Shown here: piece by piece, positions 37,501-52,500 of the stretch | Layout of the letters: each line of letters starts with the position of its first letter | How positions within the stretch are numbered: position 1 is the stretch's first letter | Notes under the pieces: generated by a model | Told to the model about the DNA's origin: nothing | Seen by the model: only the letters and a program-made list of their open reading frames with translations | The model's database searches: none | Source: Dimorphilus gyrociliatus | Taxonomy: Eukaryota; Annelida; Polychaeta; Dinophilidae | NCBI GenBank assembly: GCA_904063045.1 | Contig: CAJFCJ010000002.1 | Span: 806,001 to 870,000 of the forward strand | Length of the DNA stretch: 64,000 nucleotides | Direction: 5' to 3' | Made by a program: the position numbers and the translations under genes

Positions 37501-40500
37501 TTATAACGGTCTTTTATATTTGAAAGAGTTTCATTTAGTTTATTGGCCTCATCATCTGGAGCACACTGAATTAAATCAGAACCAAGAATGATAACGTTAT
37601 CAAGATCTTCCTTCTTGTGTCTTATGTCATCTCTCAAAATTTGATTGTCGTTTAAGAAAGCAATTAAAGCATTTGGTTGGGAGGAATTTGGACAAGATGT
37701 TAACGAGTCATTTTTTTCTGTGTTATCCAACCAGGTAAGGAGAGGTTCCAATTTGTCTCTAAATATTCTTGCAGCTTCTTCATTCTTATTCAGCTCCTCT
37801 TGACGATTTTCAGCAGTTTCTTTCATAGACTGCCAGCGATCGACAACTTTATCTACCATTTGCTTCCACTTTTCTGAATCAGAACCAGAGATTACCTCAT
37901 CAGCAGCATCTTTTGCCTTTCTGATTTCTTTTTCTCTTTCATCTAGCATATTTTGCAGAAATTTCTGTTCATGTTGTTGAACAGCTAAGACATTTATATC
38001 AACAGAAGGTGCTTGCTGATCAATAATTAATTTTTCAGCATCGGTAGCCCATTTTAAGAGAGGTTCGACTGCTTCTTTAACCTTTCCTCGCCTAGCAAGG
38101 TCGCTTGTTACTTGACATTCGCGTCTTACAATGTCTTCTATCACTCCGCTTAATTTTTGCTCGACTGATTCTATTTGATCTTGAAGACTTTCCAGGTCCA
38201 CTCCAGGAGAAGCAGATTTCTTCAAATCGATTCCGTCTTTACGAATTTCAGTCATCTTATTTTTAATTGGTTGAGTTTTATTTTGAAGAATCTATAAAAA
38301 AATTATAAATGAAAAAATAAATAAGAATATATTTCAAACTTAATACCCTCAATTCATTCTGCAGAGAAAGTAAAGATTCTTCATCATCAATATTTTTAGG
38401 GAGATCAGAAACGTAATCTACCAATTCCTCTATGTAAGTTTTCGCTTCCATCAAATCAGAATCAATAGTATTTAATTTTTCATTGACATCGTTTAAATTA
38501 CGCAAACGAGCATCAATCTTATCAGCCAATGAATTTCTTCTTTCTCGTATCTTCTTTATCTGTGAGAAGTAAATTAGAAAAATAATATTTCGGCAGATAT
38601 AGGTGAAACAACCTTTGAACGAAGAGGATCCGATTCAGACAAATATCCCTCTTCGCTTAAGTCATCGCTTGTTTGGAGGACATTCATAATTTCCGATTCA
38701 AGAGCATCAATTTTTTCTTGCAGTTCCTATAAATATTTTTTCACTTAAAAAAACTTGTAAAATTCAAAGAAAAAGTTTATTAACCTCTGTTGCATCTAAT
38801 TGGTCTCTAATATTATCCAAGTCCCTCGCAGGTGGAGGCATGGTCTGTAGGTTATCTTCTAGGTCCTTTAACTTTTCAGTAACATTATTTATTTCAGCCT
38901 GTAAAAAAATAAATTTTAAAAATTAAGGACTAGAAAATTCAGCATTAAGAAAACCTTAAGATCCTCAATTTTTTGGGAACCCTCTTGCATAATCAACAGT
39001 TGATTTTTAATTTTCTCCTCAATATTTTCTCTCATATCATTTAATTCTCTTAACTCCATTGAGTGTCTCTGATCTTTTGAATTTCCCATCATTTCTAAAT
39101 CGATAACTATTTCATCGATTGCTTGCAATTTTTCTTTTACAACTAAAGTATCATCAAGCAATGCTTCCAATCGGGATACTAGTTTCGAGTCCCTTGCTGC
39201 TAAACCTGGTTGACAAAGAGAATCATATCTGTCATTTATTTTTTCAATTCCTGATTTTGCGTCTCTTATTGCTTCATCAGTTTCGTGCAACTTTTGAACA
39301 ATATTTTCCAAGTGATCAATGCGATTGGCAATTGCTTTTTCAAGCGACGACCATCTTTCTTGTAGATTATTCACCTTCGATTGAATATCATCTGGTTGAT
39401 CGACATATTTAGTCAACTCTACTGCATTCATTTGCAGGTTGTCATGGTCTAATGACTTTCTGAACATTTCGTTTTGCCAGGATTGAACTTCTTTCTGTTT
39501 TGCACTGATCAATTCTTTTTCTAGGAGTATTGGATCAACTTTCTCTAGTTTTTTCTCCATCATGTCAAGCCAAGCTGTAAGCAATTCAAACGGTCTTTCA
39601 ATTTTCTCAGACAAACTAGCTGCATAATTTAATTTATTCTTTTTATCATGTAAGCTGGTTTTCAGAGCTTTAAGCTGTCTGTCTACTGCTTCTCTTGTCT
39701 CCCCCACTTCAGGGAAATCCTTAGAATTTGAACTACTCTCTAACAGCTTCTTCCCCTTCTCAATAGCTAATCTTATTTGAGGTTCTCTGTCACTTAAATC
39801 TCTAGACCAATTTTCCATTTGGAGGACATGGCCTTTCAAATCTTCACTATTGGATGAAGTTGGTTCTAAACTTATCATAGCATTATCCAATTCTTTTAGA
39901 TATTCATCATAATTATTTAATTCTTCTTTAAGTTTATTGGTTTCTACCGTTGCACCTTCTATGGCCTTTTCTTTTTCGTTTAGGAGTTTTTCGATGCTTT
40001 TTAAAGGCCTTTCAACGGCTGCTACTTTGGTTCTCAATTCAAATTTTGTACTTGGATCTTTGGCTCTTTCTAGAAGCTTGTCAACAATACTTCGAGTGTT
40101 TTCTAACAGCGGTCGTTGTTCATTTAATTCTCCTTTTAAAGTTGCTATTTCTTCTATAAGAATATTCGGTTGCATGGAAGCGGACGGCAGACATTCTAAT
40201 TTTTCATTGGCTCCTGTTGTCCATTCATCAAGTTTTTGGAGTTTCTCATACATCTGAGAACTAAGATCATTAGCATCTTGTAGTTGATTATATCTCTCTT
40301 GAAGACTGTCTTTAAGATTGTCCCACTTCATAACTATTCCATCAAGTTGTTTCGAAACATGCTTATTTTCATCTTCAGCATCAGCTTTATCTAAAATAGC
40401 AAATCCCTTCAATTTAATTTTGTCAATTTGTACTTCATAATCTGTCATTTCCCCTTGCAATAATTCAACTTGTTGAATTTGAGAATTCAGAATGACAGGA

Positions 40501-43500
40501 TCAAGAGTTACGGCACCTAAAGTTTGAGCCATTCTCTCCTTTTGATTAAGCCAATTACCTACAAGTTGACAAGAACTATCAAAATCTTTTAGTTCAATCA
40601 GTTCTCCTCTCAATTCTTCAAGGGAGTTCATTCTCTCTTTAGATTTGGATTTTAAATTTTGCCAGCGATCCTCTGAAAATATAATTATTAATTCTTGTTT
40701 TTATATTTCATATGACTTTCTCACCTAAGTCTTTCCACTGTTTCTTTACATCTCGCAGGCCAGGCACACGGTCACGATTTCCGATTAAGTCTTGGGCGCA
40801 ATTTCTAACCGAGTCCATTAATCCTTCCTTCTTTTCAAGTTCTTTCTGGAATTCTTCTAAAGATAACAATCCTGCAGTAACTTCCTGCTGCGTCTTTGGA
40901 TGAGAAGACAGAGAAGGTGCAGGATCTGAGTCCAACCATTCAATCAAGGCTTGAACATGCTCCAAAAATGAACGCATTTTAGCAATTGTTAAATGCAGAT
41001 CTCTTTCTCTTTCAGCCAGTCTATCTCCAATAACTTCGTATCTATCGTTCAAATCAATAAGTTCTTTTTCGATAGACGAGCTCTCTTCTAAAAATGGACA
41101 ATTATAAAACAGATAACAATATTAAAGAAAAGTAATTCATGGAGCTATTGCAGGTATAAAAGCCCTGAAAATTTGGAGAACCTTACCATCAATAGCTGAA
41201 TGAAGGTTATCATGAGAAGCATGTTTACTGCTGACACCACTAGATTCACTAGTAACAGGACTGACTAAGCCCCTACTTGGAGGTGATGGGGATTTTGTTG
41301 GAGAGCGAGATCGTAACCGGGAAGAAATAGGTCCTGTGGGCGTAAGCATAGCAAAGAAAAGAAAAAAGAAAGGTTTTAAAAGCTGGGTTTTAACCAAATC
41401 CTTGAATAATAAAATAACGACTTACGTTTTGGCTTAATAAGAGAGAGCGAGTCATCTCTTTCAGAAGAATCGTATGCAAGACCTGTTTCATAAAGTTTGT
41501 CCATTGTTTGTACAAAGTCTGTATGATCCTTCAAAAGTGGTTGAATTGCATCAACCTGCAATGTTAATTTATCCATATCTATTGCAACAGGTCCAAGAGA
41601 TTGAACCTTTTCCTCCATATCCTTCAACCACAATTCTGAAATATTTTTCAATTTCAGATATTCTACTTCTTTTTCTAATCTGGCTTTGACTGAGCGTTCC
41701 TTTTCAGTCAGGAGCTCACAGAAGGAGTGCCATGATCTTTCCAAAGACTGAAGCTTGCCTTTTACACAATGAGAATCTGCTGAATTCTTATCTGCTAGGA
41801 GCTCTTGTGCTAATCTTTTTATATGCTCCAAATTTTCTACTCTCTTTTCTTTTTCAATTATAATCTTATCTACAAATTCTTTGAAATTAGTTGGGTTTCT
41901 CTGACATTCTCTAGAAGTCAGCTGGTCGGTAGTCGGGGTGATCCAAGATTCTTGTTCTCTAATCGCTCCGTTAAGCCTATCAAGTTTTTCACTCGTTTTA
42001 AGAAGAGCTTTTTCCCTGTCTGTGGCTTTTTGTGCAATCGTATCGTATTTCTCGCATAATACAACAGCTCTGTCTGATGAACTATTTCTTTTAATTGAGT
42101 CAACAGCAGGCTGGTGAGCATTTACATCTGCTTTTAAGGCTTGGCATTCTTGTTTCTGAAGGGCCAAGCTTTCTTCGTTTAGGCTACAGCCTCTCATCAT
42201 AGAAAGGATTGTGTTTGTTTCCCTTATCCACAGAGCCAAGTCGTCTAAAGTTTGACTAACTTCTTGGGCAGCCACAAGAGTCGTTTGAATGTCGTGGGCA
42301 GTATTATTCACAAAATTCGTTAGTGCACAGTGGCGTGATTCTATATCTTTTACGCAATTTTCCACTGTTTTCAATGAATTGCGATCAGCATTCATGTCAG
42401 TTAGACTATCAGTTAACAGTTTTCCTGCCTTCTTTAAGTCGTCAACCTGTCTATTATGTGCCACTATCTCGGCATTCATACTTTTTATTCTTTCTAGTTT
42501 ATTATGAGCATCCCCACTCTCAGTACGAAAATTTTCTGCTCTTTCTTCTGCATTCTTCAGCCATGCAACAAGACTATCTGCATTATCGTAGAAATATTTT
42601 GAGCATTCTTTCGTAGTGCTTAGTTTATTAAATAGATTATCGTATTTTAATTTTAGTTCAATATAGCTCTCTTCCATATCCTTGTACTGTTGCTTTATTC
42701 CGTCGCATTCAAATACACTACTTTGCCGTTTCTTTAATTTTGTTGTCTTTTCAACAGCTACAATAAAATTTTCAGCCAACTTTTGAACTGACTTTGCTTC
42801 TTCAATAAATCTTTGTTGAGTCAAATCCATGTAACGAAGGTCTCCTTTCTTAGCTAAAACGTCTCCAGTACATTCTTTTAGGCGACGAAGTACGTTATCA
42901 AGCATAACTAGGTCTTGGCTATCTTTTTCTATTTCTGCTATTTTAACTGTAGCCTCATCCAACCAATTAGAAAATCGCAAAGATTCAGTGTTAAATTTTG
43001 AGAGCTCTTCTTTGGCAGAGGCAGCAGCTTTGAATCTATTCTCCGTTTCGCATTTTAGCTGCAAAAACATCTATTATTCAGAGTACATTTACACGAGTAA
43101 TACAAACTCTCTCAAACTTCTCCTTTACAATCGGCATTAAAGTTTCGAGCTCAAGGACTTGTTCATTGATAAGTTCATCACGATTACTATGCAGAAATTC
43201 ATCGCATTGATCTAAAAGATTCATGGCGATAGGAAAGTATGTATTGGTCTCATCTTTCAAAGCCTGGAAAGAAACAAATAACAAAAAAGAAGCATGTGTC
43301 ATAAAAATCAAACCTCTATAGAGGAAATTAACTCTTTAATATCTTGAACATTTTCAGTAATATTTTGAAATGTCAGAGATATCATAGCTTCTTCAGCATC
43401 CTTTGCTTTGTGTTTCAATTTTCTTAATTCATGAATCAGCCTATCGTATATCTCATCAGTCGAAACCTATAATAAAATTTAAATTTAAGCCAACAAAACA

Positions 43501-46500
43501 CAAGAAGCACAGCGATCATTCACTCAATATAAATTAGTAAAACACTCATACACCAAAATATTTAATATATCATAATCGTTGGTTATGAAGCATGTTAACG
43601 CTGTAGATCATCAATTCAAAAAAGCGCTGAAAAAGTCAAAAAGTAATATCAACATTTCAAGAAATATACGAAATGTCAAAGAAAGAAATTAACTTACCGT
43701 CAAGCTCAAAGCATTTGAATCTCAACTAATCACAGTTGGGATCAAGCAAAACTCAAACATTACGAAAATCAAATATTAGATGTTACAAAAAAGAATAAAA
43801 AGAGATTGAACAAAACATGAAACAAACCTTCGAAGAATGAAATATACTAAAAGGATCTTCGCTTGTATAACCAGCATGCATTGGTTCATTAGAAATAGAC
43901 CTATCATTTGACTTACTATCAATGTTGGAATTTTTGGGGTCTGCAGATTCAAGAAAAACAACATTCTCTTTGGGAGAAACCTCACGTAACACATTATCGG
44001 ATTTGACATTAACATTAAAACACTCAGATTGCTTCTTTAATGGATCATCTGGAAGACTGAAATTTTCATGGCTATTTTTAACCTTACTTTCAGTTCCATG
44101 CAATACAAGTGGTTTTATATCATCACAAACAATCACATTATTTTCAATAGCATCAGGTATCGAAACAACAATTCCCGTTGTTGGATCTAGAAATTTGTTA
44201 TTTTTTCCATCAATAATCCCTTTTTCTATTGCCTTGTATAAAGATATCAAGGACTCAGTTGTAGGATCTCGGACTAACGATTTTTTATTATCCAGAAGAC
44301 CGCAGTTTAATGCTTCATTCAAATTTAAAAACTTTCCAGTAGCATCATCGCGAAACATTCCAGTTACAGGGTCAATAAGACCTTTATCATATGCTTCATT
44401 AAGAGTTAATGGTCTTGATATTAAACCACTATTTATAGCTTCATTTAGACTTATCATTTCATTAGTATGCGGATCTTTCATTTTTCCACTATCACCATCA
44501 ATTAAACCTCTCTCAATCGCCTCCGTAAGTGAACAATTTTCGCCAGTCTTGTTATCAACTATCAGTGAAGCATTCGGATCTAAAATTCCTTTTTCAATTG
44601 CTTCTTTTAGTGAAAGCTTTTCTCCGGTTTGTGGATCGATGATTTTTCCTGATTCTTTATCATACAGATTGTTTTCAATTAACGAATCTAATGACATCAA
44701 GGGTTTAGTGTCCTTCTCTAAAAGTTTCTTCGAATTTATTGCTTCTAGTAACTCTTGAGGTGTTGTTATCAATTTTTCGCTTAATGCTTTATCCAATGGG
44801 ATGACTTCTCCCGTCATTGGGTGAACCATAGTGGATTTTGATGGGTCGATTAAACCACGTTTAATGGCTTCTTCTAATGTTAGTACTTCACCAGTATTTG
44901 GATCAATGACATTTGCAGTTTGTGGATTGAATAATCCTCTTTTAATGGCATCTTGAAGACTTAGCTTATCTATTCTTTCCAAAGGAGTAACAAGTCCAGT
45001 ATTGATGGCTTCAAAAATATCCATATTATCATCATTCAAGCCCTTAAATTTTCCAGTTTCACCATCAATAATACCAGCTTTTATAGCATCTTCTAAAGTC
45101 ATCATTTTACCGGAAGTGTTATCATTAATAGTTTGTTTTCCGTCAATTATTCCACGTTTAATAGCGTCAGATAATGATAAAAGTTCATTCGTGTTTGGAT
45201 CTTTTACAAGACCAGTATTTTTATCAAAAATACCTTTCTGTAGTGCTTCATTTAGAGAACAACCGCTGTCTTTCTTCTTAACGTCGACCGGATGATCTAT
45301 CCATTCCATTGTTTCAGTTAAAGGCGTCTTTCTATTGGTCAAATGATTAATAAGTTCTGCATTTTCAACAATTCCTAACTTAAAAGCTTTATCCAAAGGT
45401 AATAGTTCACCAGTACTGTGATCAGTGATTTTAGTAGTTGTTGGATCAATTAAACCACTTTCAATAGCTTCTTTGAGTGAATATTTTTCTCCAGTATTTG
45501 GGTCTGTTATTTCACCTGTTTTTTCATTTATCAGACCATTTTGTAGAATTTCATCGAGTGTTAACGGTCTATTTGCCGTATTAACAGTTATACCAGTCTT
45601 AATTGCTTCTTTTAACGGCACTTTCTTACCAGTTATTGGGTCACAAAACATGTTCATCTCACCATCAATTATACCTCTCTCAATTGCAGTTTTTAAAGGT
45701 ATAAGTGCGCCTGTAGACGGATCTCTGACCAGTGATTTTTCAGTATCAATAAGACCTGCCTTAATAGCATCATTCAAAGTCATCAACTTTCCTGTTCCCT
45801 CATCTCGATACATTCCAGTTGAAGGATCAAAAAGTCCCTTCTCATATGCATCTTTAAGAGTTAATGGTCTTGATATTAAACCACTATTTATAGCTTCATT
45901 TAGACTTATCATTTCATTAGTATGCGGATCTTTCATTTTTCCACTATCACCATCAATTAAACCTCTCTCAATCGCCTCCGTAAGTGAACAATTATCGCCA
46001 GTCTTGTTATCAACTATCAGTGAAGCGTTCGGATCTAAAATTCCTTTTTCAATTGCTTCTTTTAGTGAAAGCTTTTCTCCGGTTTGTGGATCGATGATTT
46101 TTCCTGATTCTTTATCATACAGATTGTTTTCAATTAACGAATCTAATGACATCAAGGGTTTAGTGTCCTTCTCTAAAAGTTTCTTCGAATTTATTGCTTC
46201 AATTAACTCTTGAGGTGTTGATATCAATTTTTCGCTTAATGCTTTATCCAAGGGGATGACTTCTCCCGTCATTGGGTGAACCATAGTGGATTTTGATGGG
46301 TCGATTAAACCACGTTTAATGGCTTCTTCTAATGTTAATACTTCACCAGTATTTGGATCAATGACATTTGCAGTTTGTGGATTGAATAATCCTCTTTTAA
46401 TGGCATCTTGAAGACTTAGATTACGTACTTTTTCTGATGGTCTAATAAGTCCGCTATTGATTGCTTCCAAAATATCTATATTATCATCATTCAAGCCCTT

Positions 46501-49500
46501 AAATTTTCCAGTTTCTCCATCGATAATACCAGCATTAATTGCATCTTCTAAAGTCATTTCTTTACCGGAAGTGTTATCAGTTATTGTTTGTGTTCCATCA
46601 ATTATTCCACATTTAATAGCGTCAGATAATGATAAAAGTTCATTCGTGTTCGGATCTTTTACAAGACCAGTATTTTTATCAAAAATTCCTTGCTCCAAGG
46701 CATCATTCAGCAAACAACCTTGATCTGACTTTTTAAGATCTTCAAACTGATCTTTGCATTTTATTGAATCAAATAGAGGAGTTTTAGTGTTTGTCAAAGG
46801 ATCTACAAATTCTCCATTAATAATAAGTCCCATATTTACAGCTTCATCCAATGATAAAACTTTGCCAGTTGTAGGATTTGTAATTGTACCAGTTGTCGGG
46901 TCAATTAAACCAATTGCTAAAGCTTCTCTAAGTGAAAGTTGTTTTCCAGTATTTGGGTCTATGATTTCACCTGTCTTATCATTTAAAAGACCTCTTTTGT
47001 TAATTTCATCCAGTGTTAACGGTCTATTTTCCGCATTAACAATCATACCGGTTTCAATTGCCTCTCTCAATGGGATTTTCTTACCAGTAATTGGATCACA
47101 AAACATGTTCATCTCACCATCAATTATACCTCTCTCAATTGCACTGTTTAAAGGTAAAAGAGCGCCAGTAGATGGATCTCTAACCAATGATTTTTCAGTA
47201 TCAATAAGACCTGCCTTAATAGCATCATTCAAAGTCATCAACTTTCCTGTTCCCTCATCTCGATACATTCCAGTTGAAGTGTCAAAAAGGCCCTTTTCAT
47301 ATGCATCTTTAAGAGTTAATGGTCTTGATATTAAACCACTATTTATAGCTTCATTTAAACCAATCATTTCATTAGTATGCGGATCTTTCATTTTGCCACT
47401 CCCACCATCAATCAAACCTCTCTCAATCGCCTCCGTAAGTGAACAATTATCGCCAGTCTTGTTATCAACTATCAGTGAAGCGTTCGGATCTAAAATTCCT
47501 TTTTCAATTGCTTCTTTTAGTGAAAGCTTTTCTCCGGTTTGTGGATCGATGATTTTTCCTGATTCTTTATCATACAGATTGTTTTCAATTAACGAATCTA
47601 ATGACATCAAGGGTTTAGTGTCCTTCTCTAAAAGTTTCTTCGAATTTATTGCTTCTAGTAACTCTTGAGGTGTTGATATCAATTTTTCGCTTAATGCTTT
47701 ATCCAATGGGATGACTTCTCCCGTCATTGGGTGAACCATAGTGGATTTTGATGGGTCGATTAAACCACGTTTAATGGCTTCTTCTAATGTTAGTACTTCA
47801 CCAGTATTTGGATCAATGACATTTGCAGTTTGTGGATTGAATAATCCTCTTTTAATGGCATCTTGAAGACTTAGATTACGTACTTTTTCTGAGGGCGTAA
47901 GAAGTCCGCTAGTGATCGCTTCCAAAATATCTATATTATCATCATTCATGCCCTTAAATTTTCCAGTTTCTCCATCAATAATACCAGCATTAATTGCATC
48001 TTCTAAAGTCATTTCTTTACCGGAAGTGTTATCACTTATTGTTTGTGTTCCATCAATTATTCCACATTTAATAGCGTCAGATAATGATAAAAGTTCATTC
48101 GTGTTTGGATCTTTTACAAGACCAGTATTTTTATCAAAAATTCCCTGATCCAATGCTTCATTTAGTGAACGACTCTCCTTTTTCTTTTCTATGAGTTTTG
48201 AAAAACCTTCGCCGTTTTCCATTATTTGTGCTATAGGCCTTGCCCTCTTGGTTATAGGGTCGATAATTTCTCCATTATCGATGAGACCTGTTCTTACCGC
48301 TTCATCGATTGATAACATTTCACCACTAACAGGATCATTAATTTTTATGGATGTTGCATTAATTAAACCAGTTTCTAAAGCTTCATTAAGTGAACATTTT
48401 TTCCCAGTATTTGGGTCTGTAATCTCTCCCGTAGCTTCATTTAGGAGACCTCTATCTTTGATTTCTTCAAATGTTAACGGCTTTGTTTCTGCTTTGACCA
48501 CCAGTCCGCTTTTAATTGCTTCTTTTAAGGGAACTTTTTCACCAGCTATTGGGTCACAAAACATGTTCATCTCACCATCAATTATACCTCTCTCAATTGC
48601 AGTTTTTAAAGGTATAAGTGCGCCAGTAGATGGATCTCTAACCAATGATTTTTCAGTATCAATAAGACCTGCCTTAATAGCATCATTCAAAGTCATCAAC
48701 TTTCCTGTTCCCTCATCTCGATACATTCCAGTTGAAGGATCAAAAAGTCCCTTCTCATATGCATCTTTAAGAGTTAATGGTCTTGATATTAAACCACTAT
48801 TTATAGCTTCATTTAGACTTATCATTTCATTAGTATGCGGATCTTTCATTTTTCCACTATCACCATCAATTAAACCTCTCTCAATCGCCTCCGTAAGTGA
48901 ACAATTTTCGCCAGTCTTGTTATCAACTATCAGTGAAGCATTCGGATCTAAAATTCCTTTTTCAATTGCTTCTTTTAGTGAAAGCTTTTCTCCGGTTTGT
49001 GGATCGATGATTTTTCCTGATTCTTTATCATACAGATTGTTTTCAATTAACGAATCTAATGACATCAAGGGTTTAGTGTCCTTCTCTAAAAGTTTCTTCG
49101 AATTTATTGCTTCAATTAACTCTTGAGGTGTTGTTATCAATTTTTCGCTTAATGCTTTATCCAATGGGATGACTTCTCCCTTCATTGGGTGAACCATAGT
49201 GGATTTTGAAGGATCGATTAAACCACGCTTAATGGCTTCTTCTAATGTTAGTACTTCACCAGTATTTGGATCAATGACATTTGCAGTTTGTGGATTGAAT
49301 AATCCTCTTTTAATGGCATCTTGAAGACTTAGATTACATACTTTTTCTGATGGTGTAATAAGTCCGCTGTTGATTGCTTCAAGAATATCTATATCGTCAT
49401 CAGTAATACTCTTTATTTTTCCAGTTTCCCCGTCAATTAAACCAGCATTAATTGCATCTTCTAAAGTCATCATTTTACCTGAAGTGTTATCAGTTATTGT

Positions 49501-52500
49501 TTGTGTTCCATCAATTATTCCACATTTAATAGCGTCAGATAATGATAAAAGTTCATTCGTGTTGGGATCTTTTACAAGACTGGTATTTTTATCAAAAATA
49601 CCTTTCTTTATGGCTTCATTTAGTGAACAAGAATTGTCTTTGTCCTTACTGCCCACAGTTTGGTCCTTTAATTTCATTACTTCAGATAAAAGCATCTTCT
49701 TGTTGGTCAAAGGATTCACAACTTCTACATTTTCGATAATTCCTAACTTTACAGCTTTATCCAAAGGTAACATTTCACCAGTGGCTGGATCAGCAACTGT
49801 AGCGGTTGTTGGATCAATTAAACCAATTTCAAAAGCTTCCTTAAGTGAATGTTTTTCACCGGTAAATGGATCTATGATTTCACCGGTCTCTTCGTTTAAG
49901 AGACCTTGCCCTATAATTTCATCAAGGTTTAGAGGTATATTTTCAGCATTAACTGAAATTCCACTATCAATTGCTTCAAGTAAAGGTATCTCTCTTCCAT
50001 TAACAGGATCATAAAACAAATTCTTATCACCATCTATTATACCTCTTTCTATTGCACGGTGTAAAGGTATAAGTGCGCCAGTAGATGGATCTCTGACCAA
50101 AGATTTTTCAGAATCTATAAGACCTGCCTTAATAGCATCATTCAAAGTCATCAACTTTCCTGTTCCCTCATCTCGATACATTCCAGTTGAAGGATCAAAA
50201 AGTCCCTTCTCATATGCATCTTTAAGAGTTAATGGTCTTGATATTAAACCACTATTTATAGCTTCATTTAGACTTATCATTTCATTAGTATGCGGATCTT
50301 TCATTTTTCCACTATCACCATCAATTAAACCTCTCTCAATCGCCTCCGTAAGTGAACAATTTTCGCCAGTCTTGTTATCAACTATCAGTGAAGCATTCGG
50401 ATCTAAAATTCCTTTTTCAATTGCTTCTTTTAGTGAAAGCTTTTCTCCGGTTTGTGGATCGATGATTTTTCCTGATTCTTTATCATACAGATTGTTTTCA
50501 ATTAACGAATCTAATGACATCAAGGGTTTAGTGTCCTTCTCTAAAAGTTTCTTCGAATTTATTGCTTCTAGTAACTCTTGAGGTGTTGTTATCAATTTTT
50601 CGCTTAATGCTTTATCCAATGGGATGACTTCTCCCGTCATTGGGTGAACCATAGTGGATTTTGATGGGTCGATTAAACCACGTTTAATGGCTTCTTCTAA
50701 TGTTAGTACTTCACCAGTATTTGGATCAATGACATTTGCAGTTTGTGGATTGAATAATCCTCTTTTAATGGCATCTTGAAGACTTAGCTTATCTATTCTT
50801 TCCAAAGGAGTAACAAGTCCAGTATTGATGGCTTCAAAAATATCCATATTATCATCATTCAAGCCCTTAAATTTTCCAGTTTCACCATCAATAATACCAG
50901 CTTTTATAGCATCTTCTAAAGTCATCATTTTACCGGAAGTGTTATCATTAATAGTTTGTTTTCCGTCAATTATTCCACGTTTAATAGCGTCAGATAATGA
51001 TAAAAGTTCATTCGTGTTTGGATCTTTTACAAGACCAGTATTTTTATCAAAAATACCTTTCTGTAGTGCTTCATTTAGAGAACAACCGCTGTCTTTCTTC
51101 TTAACGTCGACCGGATGATCTATCCATTCCATTGTTTCAGTTAAAGGCGTCTTTCTATTGGTCAAATGATTAATAAGTTCTGCATTTTCAACAATTCCTA
51201 ACTTAAAAGCTTTATCCAAAGGTAATAGTTCACCAGTACTGTGATCAGTGATTTTAGTAGTTGTTGGATCAATTAAACCACTTTCAATAGCTTCTTTGAG
51301 TGAATATTTTTCTCCAGTATTTGGGTCTGTTATTTCACCTGTTTTTTCATTTATCAGACCATTTTGTAGAATTTCATCGAGTGTTAACGGTCTATTTGCC
51401 GTATTAACAGTTATACCAGTCTTAATTGCTTCTTTTAACGGCACTTTCTTACCAGTTATTGGGTCACAAAACATGTTCATCTCACCATCAATTATACCTC
51501 TCTCAATTGCAGTTTTTAAAGGTATAAGTGCGCCTGTAGACGGATCTCTGACCAGTGATTTTTCAGTATCAATAAGACCTGCCTTAATAGCATCATTCAA
51601 AGTCATCAACTTTCCTGTTCCCTCATCTCGATACATTCCAGTTGAAGGATCAAAAAGTCCCTTCTCATATGCATCTTTAAGAGTTAATGGTCTTGATATT
51701 AAACCACTATTTATAGCTTCATTTAGACTTATCATTTCATTAGTATGCGGATCTTTCATTTTTCCACTATCACCATCAATTAAACCTCTCTCAATCGCCT
51801 CCGTAAGTGAACAATTATCGCCAGTCTTGTTATCAACTATCAGTGAAGCGTTCGGATCTAAAATTCCTTTTTCAATTGCTTCTTTTAGTGAAAGCTTTTC
51901 TCCGGTTTGTGGATCGATGATTTTTCCTGATTCTTTATCATACAGATTGTTTTCAATTAACGAATCTAATGACATCAAGGGTTTAGTGTCCTTCTCTAAA
52001 AGTTTCTTCGAATTTATTGCTTCAATTAACTCTTGAGGTGTTGATATCAATTTTTCGCTTAATGCTTTATCCAAGGGGATGACTTCTCCCGTCATTGGGT
52101 GAACCATAGTGGATTTTGATGGGTCGATTAAACCACGTTTAATGGCTTCTTCTAATGTTAATACTTCACCAGTATTTGGATCAATGACATTTGCAGTTTG
52201 TGGATTGAATAATCCTCTTTTAATGGCATCTTGAAGACTTAGATTACGTACTTTTTCTGATGGTCTAATAAGTCCGCTATTGATTGCTTCCAAAATATCT
52301 ATATTATCATCATTCAAGCCCTTAAATTTTCCAGTTTCTCCATCGATAATACCAGCATTAATTGCATCTTCTAAAGTCATTTCTTTACCGGAAGTGTTAT
52401 CAGTTATTGTTTGTGTTCCATCAATTATTCCACATTTAATAGCGTCAGATAATGATAAAAGTTCATTCGTGTTCGGATCTTTTACAAGACCAGTATTTTT

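Noticed and set aside
43783-43827. Terminal residues [14 protein letters not shown] as the end of a plectin protein
   Set aside because: They are read-through into the intron; the exon ends at 43828 with AAG before GTTTGT, and the following exon matches in phase 0. A retained-intron isoform cannot be excluded but has no support.
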